DNA of 14,797 nucleotides from an uncultured Chlamydiae bacterium (GTDB taxonomy: Bacteria > Chlamydiota > Chlamydiia > Chlamydiales > SM23-39). Below the pieces are notes generated by a model. It was not told where the DNA came from, did no database searches, and worked only from the letters and a program-made list of their open reading frames with translations. This document shows, piece by piece, positions 1-7,000 of the stretch; position 1 is the stretch's first letter, and each line of letters begins with the position of its first letter. The translations under genes and the position numbers were made by a program. The stretch is from the NCBI GenBank assembly GCA_903909295.1, contig CAIVVG010000113.1, forward strand, positions 1 through 14,797. The letters run 5' to 3'.

Positions 1-1
1 G

Positions 2-181
2 AAAAACAAGAAAAAACAAAAAATACGAATTCAGTTTCTCTCGTTCAAGTATAGCAATGAAGTGCAACATCGCCCCTACGCAGCTCCTGGAAAAGTCTTA
101 AAAGCCAACAGCCTAACTTTTGCAGATATCGCATGGTACGACACAAAAGCAGAAAGGGAAAAACATGCAGAAAATTCATAA
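2..181 (+). CDS. 3' end of an unrecognised gene running in from the window edge (partial)
   Basis: An open frame with no start inside the window runs from base 2 to a TAA at 179-181 and encodes 59 residues. The visible part is Lys-rich at first (KNKKKQKIRI) and then mixed, ending WYDTKAEREKHAENS, which reads like an ordinary soluble C-terminus. I do not recognise a family. It would overlap the preferred ATG of the next gene (165) by 17 nt, as in a tightly packed operon. The alternative is that it is a chance open frame over a short A-rich stretch. Sequence to the left of the window would settle it. Confidence 0.33.
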   Translation, partial: KNKKKQKIRIQFLSFKYSNEVQHRPYAAPGKVLKANSLTFADIAWYDTKAEREKHAENS

Positions 182-1580
182 GCAATTGCCAGAAACTCCT
201 ACTATTTATTTGCATTTTGAGGGAACTTCTGTTCAAGTCAATATAGAAACCTCCCGTTTGTTCATTCGTTCTTACCTAGATCAGGACTTTGAAAGCTGCG
301 TCACTCTGTACACTGACGAGACTCTGACTAAATATTTCGATCATGGACGGCCTCGTTCTAAAGAAGAAGTTAAAGCCTTGGTAAAAGAAAGGGGCTCCAA
401 ATATTTTAATAACTCTGAACCATTTGGCTTATTTTCTGTCTTCCGAAAAGAAGATATGGCCTTTATAGGGCAAGTAGATTTAGTTCCACTTGAACCTGGA
501 ATACTTGAAGCCGGCTGTATTTTTCATAGACAATACCACAATAATGGTTTTTGCCCCGAAGCGCTACGAGCTCTAATATTTGGGTATACAGAATATCTCA
601 ATTCCCAAGGAATTACGTGCCAAGGGTTTCCGACTAGTAAAATAGTCGCCTCTGTGCACCCTAATAACTATGCATCTATACGAATCTGCAAGCACCTTGG
701 CATGATTTTTGATGGGTCTAAAGAACGTTTTGAACAACCTCGATTATGGTATTCCTATACTTTTGAATCTTCCCCTACAATTGGCATAGACCATACATCT
801 AATCACACCTGGCAAGCAGCAGAGTATTCTTTTCATTCATCTGCTCAGAAAAATGCAGCATCTCACATATTACAGACGGTTGCATGGAGAGGGAATGAAA
901 AAGTACTAGATGTGGGCTGTGGAGATGGTAAAATCTCCGCTGTTCTTGCAAAACACACAGCAAATGGCCACGTCTTAGGGATTGATATTTCCCCAGAAAT
1001 GATCAGTTTTGCTCAAAAACACTTCTCCAGCAATAACCTAGCATTTGCTCTTGGGAATGGGCAACATCTTGGCTATAATGCCGAATTTGATATCATTTTT
1101 TCTTCTTTTGCTTTGCAATGGATGCTCGATGCAGGAGCTTTTTTTAAACACGCTTACAGGAGCCTAAAGCCATCTGGCCGATTAATTATTACAGTGCCTC
1201 TCGACATCTCGCAATCCCTAGAAGCCTCGATTCAAGAGCTAATCTCCTCGGAAGAATGGTCCCCCTATTTCTCTGCATTTATTCCCGAATGGAAATTTTT
1301 AAGCGAAAGGACATATAAAGAAATCATCGCTCAATCAGGGTTCGTATCGACACAGGTCCATTCCGTTTCACAAGTGATATCCTTCCCCTCGACAGACTCG
1401 TTCAAAAATTACGTTCTTCAATGGTTCGCATACCTGAAATATATACCTGATTGTCTACAACAAATATTTTTCCAACAAGTTATCGATGGGTACCTAAAAA
1501 AAACACCTGTATTGAGCACAGGCGAGGTTTCGTTTACGTTTCATCGTCTTGACATAACATGCGCCAAACCTGGGGTGTGA
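165..1580 (+). CDS. GNAT acetyltransferase fused to class I SAM-dependent methyltransferase
   Basis: A two-domain cytosolic enzyme of 471 residues. Residues ~28-200 look like a RimJ/RimL-type GNAT N-acetyltransferase: ETSRLFIRSYLDQDFESC opening, HRQYHNNGFCPEALRALI as the acetyl-CoA-binding motif A region, and VHPNNYASIRICKHLGM near its end. Residues ~225-470 are a class I methyltransferase: SAM motif I VLDVGCGDGKIS (247-258), the acidic GIDISPEMI (272-280) and FDIIFSSFALQWM (308-320), closest in feel to trans-aconitate or small-molecule methyltransferases. The substrates are unknown. A TTG at 120 would add 15 residues, but ATG 165 has AAAGGG six bases upstream and is preferred. The final codons (P-G-V-stop) lie at the edge of and inside the left terminal repeat of the element at 1572-1731, so the native C-terminus may have been altered. 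Confidence 0.85.
   Translation: MQKIHKQLPETPTIYLHFEGTSVQVNIETSRLFIRSYLDQDFESCVTLYTDETLTKYFDHGRPRSKEEVKALVKERGSKYFNNSEPFGLFSVFRKEDMAFIGQVDLVPLEPGILEAGCIFHRQYHNNGFCPEALRALIFGYTEYLNSQGITCQGFPTSKIVASVHPNNYASIRICKHLGMIFDGSKERFEQPRLWYSYTFESSPTIGIDHTSNHTWQAAEYSFHSSAQKNAASHILQTVAWRGNEKVLDVGCGDGKISAVLAKHTANGHVLGIDISPEMISFAQKHFSSNNLAFALGNGQHLGYNAEFDIIFSSFALQWMLDAGAFFKHAYRSLKPSGRLIITVPLDISQSLEASIQELISSEEWSPYFSAFIPEWKFLSERTYKEIIAQSGFVSTQVHSVSQVISFPSTDSFKNYVLQWFAYLKYIPDCLQQIFFQQVIDGYLKKTPVLSTGEVSFTFHRLDITCAKPGV
1563..1571. repeat. Left copy of 9-bp direct repeat flanking the element (possible target duplication)
   Basis: GCCAAACCT abuts the left terminal inverted repeat directly. The same nine bases recur at 1734-1742, two bases beyond the right terminal repeat. 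This is what a 9-bp target-site duplication would look like, apart from the 2-bp offset on the right. Confidence 0.5.
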
Positions 1581-1731
1581 CAAACTTGATGAATCAGGCT
1601 GTAAATCGGCAATTTTCTCCAATGGAGTTCCCGTAGATTATTGCCCACATTCCTCTGGGGAATGTGGTGCACTAATGTCGGGGAACGAATTGGGGCGCTC
1701 AGACATCCCGAAGCCAAGTTTGTCACACCCC
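1572..1731. mobile_element. MITE-like 160-bp element with 17-bp perfect terminal inverted repeats
   Basis: GGGGTGTGACAAACTTG at 1572-1588 is repeated exactly in inverted orientation at 1715-1731. The interior holds nested arms: CCACATTCC (1645-1653) pairs with GGAATGTGG (1659-1667) around a 5-nt loop, and GTTCCC/GGGAAC and CCAAT/ATTGG pair further out, so most of the element can fold into one long imperfect hairpin. It contains no credible ORF. GCCAAACCT occurs as a direct repeat just outside both ends (1563-1571 and 1734-1742; two bases, AT, intervene on the right). It sits between two convergent genes and touches the stop codon of the first. A non-autonomous transposable element is the best reading. 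A bidirectional terminator is an alternative, but no T-tract follows the stems. Confidence 0.65.
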
Positions 1732-1733
1732 AT

Positions 1734-1742
1734 GCCAAACCT
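1734..1742. repeat. Right copy of 9-bp direct repeat flanking the element
   Basis: GCCAAACCT, identical to 1563-1571. Its last two bases are also the last two bases of the TAG stop codon of the minus-strand symporter, so the insertion site would lie exactly at that gene's 3' end. Confidence 0.5.
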
Positions 1743-3012
1743 AATTTTTGATTTTAAGACACGAAATAAGTGAAATAACAGCACTGACAAAAACAAACAA
1801 ACAAAAAGCCGCTTGATTGTGAACATAATACATTAACGCAATTGCTATTGCCGGAGTGAAACCCCCAACGAGACCATCTGCTAAGTTGAACGAGAGAGCA
1901 ACACCCGTGAATCGTATTGGGGCAGAAAACAAATGTACCAATACGTATGAAATTAACGCAGTAATGCAAGAAACAGGAAGTATATAAATAAACCCAACAA
2001 CCAGGATCATACCAATATTGTCGTTCTTTACTGAAAAATACAGGACTGGCAACAAAGCAATAATTAGCAAAACACTACCGGCGAATAGGGGCTTAACTCC
2101 CCACCTCTCTCCCAGCATTCCAAAAAACGGAAGCAATACAGTCATAATAACCAAAATAGCCAAAGAAATAAATGCATTTTGATGAACTGTCAATCCCAGT
2201 TGTATATCTAGATAGTTCGGAATATACGCTGCTATCAAATAAAATGTAGTTGCATTGATTACGCCACATCCTGTACCCAAAAGAATTTTTCTCTTATGAT
2301 TATTGATCACTTCAAAGAAGGTTTCAGTATCTACTTTATTATGGGCTACGAGCTCTTTAAATATGGGAGTTTCATCAAGAGTTCTTCTTAAAAAAAAGCC
2401 TAACAATCCAAGTATGCCACCAGACCAAAATGAAATTCTCCAACCCCAAGACAACAGAAATTCCTCAGACATGTGCTGGTCTAATATTAGCGCTTCAAAC
2501 ACCCCTAAAATTGCGCCAATTTGATTTCCTATCGGCGCCCAGCTGGTCATAAATACCTTATTTCCCTGCTCAGCATTTTCATACAGAAAACAAGCACTAC
2601 CAGGAGATTCGCCAGACTCAGGTAAAGACTGAATGAGTCTCAATAAAATCAATAATATCGGAGCCAAAACCCCCCATTTTGCATATGGAGATAGGCAACC
2701 CATCGCAAAGGTAGGAATTGTCATAACAAGAATGGATCCGATAAAAGCACTTTTCCTGCCCCTTTTATCTCCCCATCGTCCAAAAATCAGCCCGCCCAGA
2801 GGACGCGTTAAAAATCCTATACCAAAGAGAATGAAAGCACTAAGTAAATTTGAATCGGGAGATTCAAAATGAAAGAACGTCTTAGCAAGTACTGGCGCTA
2901 AGTAAACATATGAATATACTTGATACCACTCCAGAATATTCCCAAACATCACTGCCAGAATTATGTGCAGTTGTTTTTTATTTATATGGATATTAGATAC
3001 TTGAGTTCCCAA
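1741..3012 (-). CDS. MFS metabolite/H+ symporter, ProP-like (MHS family)
   Basis: A 12-TM inner-membrane carrier of 423 residues, the usual size for the family of proline/betaine, dicarboxylate and sugar-acid proton symporters. Diagnostic features are GNILEWYQVYSYVYLAP at the first helix (24-40), the MFS motif A variant FGRWGDKRGRK in the loop after helix 2 (77-87), and RLIQSLPESGESPGSACFLYEN (125-146), which matches the family's R-x-x-QG-x-x-x-GGE-type helix 4 signature. The substrate cannot be read from sequence. In host-dependent bacteria such carriers usually take up host metabolites. The only start in this frame after the upstream TGA and before ATG at residue 22 is TTG 3012, with a weak GAG five bases before it. 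Its 3' end abuts the MITE-like element. It appears to be transcribed alone from the promoter at 3038-3066. Confidence 0.85.
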   Translation of the reverse strand: MGTQVSNIHINKKQLHIILAVMFGNILEWYQVYSYVYLAPVLAKTFFHFESPDSNLLSAFILFGIGFLTRPLGGLIFGRWGDKRGRKSAFIGSILVMTIPTFAMGCLSPYAKWGVLAPILLILLRLIQSLPESGESPGSACFLYENAEQGNKVFMTSWAPIGNQIGAILGVFEALILDQHMSEEFLLSWGWRISFWSGGILGLLGFFLRRTLDETPIFKELVAHNKVDTETFFEVINNHKRKILLGTGCGVINATTFYLIAAYIPNYLDIQLGLTVHQNAFISLAILVIMTVLLPFFGMLGERWGVKPLFAGSVLLIIALLPVLYFSVKNDNIGMILVVGFIYILPVSCITALISYVLVHLFSAPIRFTGVALSFNLADGLVGGFTPAIAIALMYYVHNQAAFCLFVFVSAVISLISCLKIKN

Positions 3013-3028
3013 ATTTTCTCGACAACTG

Positions 3029-3044
3029 TTATATGATCATATAA
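3029..3044. promoter_or_regulatory. 16-bp perfect palindrome overlapping the -10 region: possible operator
   Basis: TTATATGATCATATAA is its own reverse complement. It overlaps the predicted -10 box and start site of the symporter, which is where a dimeric repressor would block RNA polymerase. It is A+T-rich, so chance is not excluded. No regulator gene is adjacent. Confidence 0.4.
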
Positions 3045-3066
3045 TTCCCAAAGTGCACTCTTTCAA
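3038..3066 (-). promoter_or_regulatory. Candidate sigma70-type promoter of the symporter gene
   Basis: Read on the minus strand, TTGAAA (3061-3066) is separated by exactly 17 bp from TATATG (3038-3043). This would start transcription about 20 nt before the TTG codon at 3012. The -10 box lies inside the 16-bp palindrome at 3029-3044. Confidence 0.4.
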
Positions 3067-3180
3067 TGCGCACACAAAGTCATCCCCTCGCACCTCGCCA
3101 CCTTGCATCTTATTTTTAGATCTTTAAACCATTTCATAGCAACTTGATTTGGTGGCTATTCGCGCCCTTCTATCCATCTG
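3067..3180. other. Intergenic gap with no recognisable gene
   Basis: This holds no plausible ORF on either strand. The only structure I see is a weak imperfect inverted repeat, ATAGC at 3136-3140 against GCTAT at 3155-3159, without a T-tract on the strand needed to terminate the RHS operon. No convincing terminator for that operon is visible. Confidence 0.5.
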
Positions 3181-3481
3181 TTAAATCCGGCGATTGATGG
3201 GTGTGAGGGTAGCCTCTACGATATCCTTCCCCTCATAGTAGTTGACGACCTCTTCTCGCTTGGCTTTGTACACTTGCTTCAGGCTCTTTGTCTCCTCTGA
3301 TTCGGGGTCGCAGGCAAACAGAGGATAAAACAGGTCTGAGGGGTCCGACGGCTGGAAACAGGGCTTTTTGATTGAGCTGGTCTAAATGAGATTCCTCTTC
3401 TTCGGACCAGGGGGAGCTCAATGGCCAAGGGGTGGTGCGCTTATGGCTTGCAAAGCATGCTAACCGAGACCCATCAATCAC
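3181..3481 (-). pseudogene. Frameshifted small ORF at the end of the RHS operon
   Basis: Two minus-strand frames meet here. One begins with GTG at 3481, overlapping the TGA of the preceding gene by four bases (GTGA), and reads MIDGSRLACFASHKRTTP...SEEEESHLDQLNQK. The other ends at TAA 3181-3183 and has strongly coding-like sequence: SDPSDLFYPLFACDPESEE, then TKSLKQVYKAKREEVV, ending TPINRRI. Removing one A from the A5 run at about 3366-3370 joins them into a single 99-residue soluble protein. The second frame alone has no ATG. So this is either a pseudogene, a slippage-controlled gene or a base error. I do not recognise a family. The 4-nt overlap suggests translational coupling to the exported partner of the RHS protein. 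Confidence 0.45.
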
Positions 3482-4047
3482 ATCACGTTTTTAAAAATCA
3501 CAGGCTTGTCAGCTACATCGTAGGTTTTAAGAGCATCCTGATAGGACTCAACCAACAGGTCGTCATATTGCCAAACTTCACGCTTCTGTTGACAGTAAAA
3601 AACCTTGTTTCTTCCCTCATGCACAAATTCAACATTCTTAGCATTTCTGTCTGCATTTGCTTGAAATGAAATACTGATATCCGCTCCCGATGGTGGAAAT
3701 GGGTATTCTGCTAAAAACGGGCGGATTTTCTCATGCAGGTTCACTTTCTCTACTAACCGCTGTTTTAAGGTGAGCAACAACCAACGAGCCTCACTAATAG
3801 TAACTTGCTTATCGCAACCAAAGCGGAATCCAATAGCCTCAACATTGTTTGGCATACGACCACCAGAAGCCTCTAAAGTCAGGTTAAACTCTTTTTTCAC
3901 TTCATTAACAAAATTTATACTGATTTCATCAACATACACCATATATTCAGGCGGCGTATATTTGTAAGGCTCGCTATACAAGTTATTCATAAACAAACAC
4001 AAAAAAAATAAGGTTAATTTAACGGTTTTTCGAATAAATGAATTCAT
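3478..4047 (-). CDS. Exported small protein coupled to the RHS gene (putative cognate/immunity protein)
   Basis: A 189-residue protein with a clear Sec signal peptide: positive N-terminus MNSFIRKTVK, hydrophobic LTLFFLCLFM, likely cleavage after NNLYS (residue 25). The mature part (~164 residues) has two Cys (78 and 152) that could form a disulfide outside the cytoplasm, and blocks such as YMVYVDEISINFVNEV and EKIRPFLAEYPFPPSGADIS. No enzymatic motif is visible. The start is ATG 4047, because GGAGG lies five bases upstream and the alternative GTG at 4053 is part of that Shine-Dalgarno sequence. The site lies inside the last codons of the RHS gene, with 29 nt of overlap, so translation is probably coupled. 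An exported protein directly behind an RHS effector suggests an immunity protein or a co-secreted partner. That role is inference from context. Confidence 0.72.
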   Translation of the reverse strand: MNSFIRKTVKLTLFFLCLFMNNLYSEPYKYTPPEYMVYVDEISINFVNEVKKEFNLTLEASGGRMPNNVEAIGFRFGCDKQVTISEARWLLLTLKQRLVEKVNLHEKIRPFLAEYPFPPSGADISISFQANADRNAKNVEFVHEGRNKVFYCQQKREVWQYDDLLVESYQDALKTYDVADKPVIFKNVM

Positions 4048-7000
4048 ATTCACCTCCCACTACTTTTAAGTCATCCCATAACGCCTTCTGATAGGTTGGC
4101 CCAAGCGCATTATGATCTGGGCCTCCATACCAAGTCCTTTCACTCCAGGAAGAAATACAAGGAACAAAAGCTACATTGCAACCCTCCGCTTTACTTCCTG
4201 TAAGCATCTTTCTAGCTCCGCTAGCCGCGGAGTCTCTTTCTGAACAAGTATTCCATACATCTGCTCCAAAGTCTTTTGGTATAAACTGTACAGTCCCATA
4301 AGTTCTGATAATTAAATGCTTCATTGCCATAGCCTTGTGAGTATCGTCCATACCAAAAATAGCGTTGTAAATGATAAGTCCTCCTTCGCTGTGCCCCCCC
4401 AAAAAGATTCGAAAGTTTGGGCACACGCTACTAAAATAATCCATGGCTTCCAAGAGGATTTGCCTTAGCCCAACAACCGAGACCGTATCTACACGCGGCG
4501 TCCCCGATTCAACCGAGATACGCTGCAGGTCGCTAGGAAGGCTCCTACTAGCATTATAGACCCCCAGGACAGGGCATGCATGCCCTAGCGCCGCATGTAC
4601 AATCTCCGCAAACCCAAAGAGTTCGCCCTTCCGGACCTGGATTCCGTTGATCCACACAGATGTAACTATAGTAGGAGATTGGTCTTTTCCTTGCAATTCT
4701 GTCCAGTCTGTATGGGAAAAGACGCTTCGAAGATGTGCATTAAAAGAAGTCATATTTTCAGGGGAAAATGCAAAGGAAAAACTTGAGCTACCAATCATTA
4801 TGCAATCTATACCTACTTTTTGCCCCACATAAATATCTGGGTGTAAGGCAGGAAGGCTAGGCACATCTGGTATGGAAAGGCTAGGGAAGGGAAAGTCGCT
4901 TGGCTGAAAGCCATTAGAGGAAAGGCCGAGGGAATCAAGCCGATTGGTAGGACTGTTCCAGACATAGGCATAGAGATTGGGGCCATCAATAAAGCCGGCA
5001 GGATCAGCTGATAACCATCTCTGTAGGGAGGGGTCGTAGAACCGTTTGCCGAAGTAGACGAGGTTTTCATCAGATCTTTTGGAGGAAAATCTCCAAGGAT
5101 TGAGGTGTTGGAAGTCTTTCTCTTCACCAAAGGCAGTTAGGTCATATTTTTCGACTACTTCATTGGAGGTAGATAGGATGGCGATGATATTTCCACAAAA
5201 ATCATGGAGGGGGGCATAGGGAACCCCATTGATTTCGATGGCGACTGTGGCGCCGATATCGTCTTGAATGCCAAGGCCAAGGACTTTGAGCTGTTGGATA
5301 TGTCCATCTTTGTCATAAGTACCGATTTCAGATTGACCATCGTGCATATAGTAGATGGTTTCACTTTGCCATGAATCTCGGTGGATTAGCGTTTCTTTGC
5401 TGCTGAGGCGGGAGAGTCCGTCATATCGATATCGGACAATGCGCTCTGGTTGCGCAATCTCAATCAAACGATCGAGCGCATCAAATCGGTATTGGGTGGG
5501 GGATCCTTCTTTTTCAGTTCTATGGTGGGGGTTGCCATTGCTGTCGTATTCTAGATTGTGGGTGGGAGTTTTGAGGAGCTGATTGAGATCATCTACTTCA
5601 TAGCCGTCTGCTGCAGGATTGCCAATCGAATCAAATAGATACTCTCTGTTTTTTTCAGATGTGAGTTGTGAGAGTCCATCATATTGATATTTGTTTTCTC
5701 CCCAAAAACTGCTCTGAACCCATTCGAGGCGGCCGATTTCATCATAACGGGCTTGGATTTGAAATTGAGGGGAAGTTTGTTCGATGGGTCTTTCGAGTAG
5801 GTCCCGTTGGGTAGTGATAGATCCCAGCGAATAGATCATCTCTTCTTGTCCAACATGTCCATTGGCATCAAAGGAGGTATAGGTATGTTTATAGGAACCA
5901 TTAGGAGAGTGCCTTTCAACTGATTGAAGATGGGAGCCGAAATAGGTATAGGAGATCGATGAGCCGTCGGGAAGATCCGTTTTGGTGCGGCGTCCAATAA
6001 GGTCGTATTCAAACCTGAGGGCTTGATCAGAGAGGAGCTTCCCCCGTATATCATAGGAGCGCTGGACCGAGGTATTTCCGATGAGGTCGTGTATTTCGGT
6101 AGGATCAGGGCCTGTGTCATAGATAAAAGTGAAGTGAATGGAGCCATCAGAGCTTCTCATTTCGGTGATTCGATCAAGACCGTCATAAGAATACCGGATG
6201 GCTGTTTCATCTGGCTTATGCTTCATGACGAGTCGGTTTTTTGTGTCAAAAAGGAATGTCGTTTTCTTCTTGCCAGACTCGACCGACTCGATGAGATTTC
6301 TCCTAGGGTCGTAAGCGTAAGTTGACACAATTTCTCGGACAGGCTTGTCCTTTAAAAAAACAGTTGTTACGGCTCTAACTTTATCTCCACTCACATCATA
6401 GAAAAATTCTTCGCGGGAAAGGAGGGCGGAATCTCTCCTTTCTGTACATACAAGATGGCCTAGCGCGTCGGATGTTTCGATAGTGATCAATCCGAGTGCG
6501 TCAGTGACGGTTTTTTGTAAGACAGATTGACCAAGGGTGTTTTGAAAATTTTCGTTATAAGCAATTTGGGTTACTTGTTCGAGTGGATCAACATGCTTAA
6601 CGACTCTGCCCCGATAATCATACCAGACCAGATCTAGAGCTTTTTCACGGTGTACAGCTATTTTTCGTTGGTATTTGTCATATTCATACCGAAAATGATT
6701 TTCCCGTGTGCCATCGGGCTGTTCATTCCACTGTTCCAAAATCTTCCCTGCAACATCGCGAAGGAAAACTTGGGTTAAACCTATTGCTTCATTAGCGATG
6801 GTCGCTATGTACCCCAGCGAATCATAGGTGAAGCGTACGATCTGTCCCTGAGTCTCTTCAACCACCTTTCTTCCGGCACCGTCGTAATGATACCGAGTGG
6901 TCAGGCCTCGAGAATCTGTATACGAAAGAAGGGTATCTCCCTTACGTACCCAGGTTTCTTGGCTTAAAAGAGTTCCGTTAGAAGAATAGATCCGTTTTGC

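Noticed and set aside
120..164. TTG 120 as the start of the acetyltransferase-methyltransferase
   Set aside because: ATG 165 has a spaced AAAGGG and the extra 15 residues are outside the recognisable domain.
1645..1667. Strong hairpin CCACATTCC/GGAATGTGG as an intrinsic terminator
   Set aside because: No T-tract follows on either strand, and it is the centre of a larger palindromic element.
3400..3481. tRNA-like look of the stretch with GCATGCTTTGCAAGCC on the minus strand
   Set aside because: No acceptor, D and T stems could be matched, and the stretch reads as coding.
3421..3669. Plus-strand 82-residue ORF
   Set aside because: It is antisense to the exported small gene and the frameshifted ORF, with no ribosome site or family resemblance.
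5836..6147. Minus-strand ~100-residue ORF rich in Pro and Ile inside the RHS gene, and similar out-of-frame ORFs on both strands
   Set aside because: They are shadows of the RHS repeat frame, with low-complexity composition and no start context.
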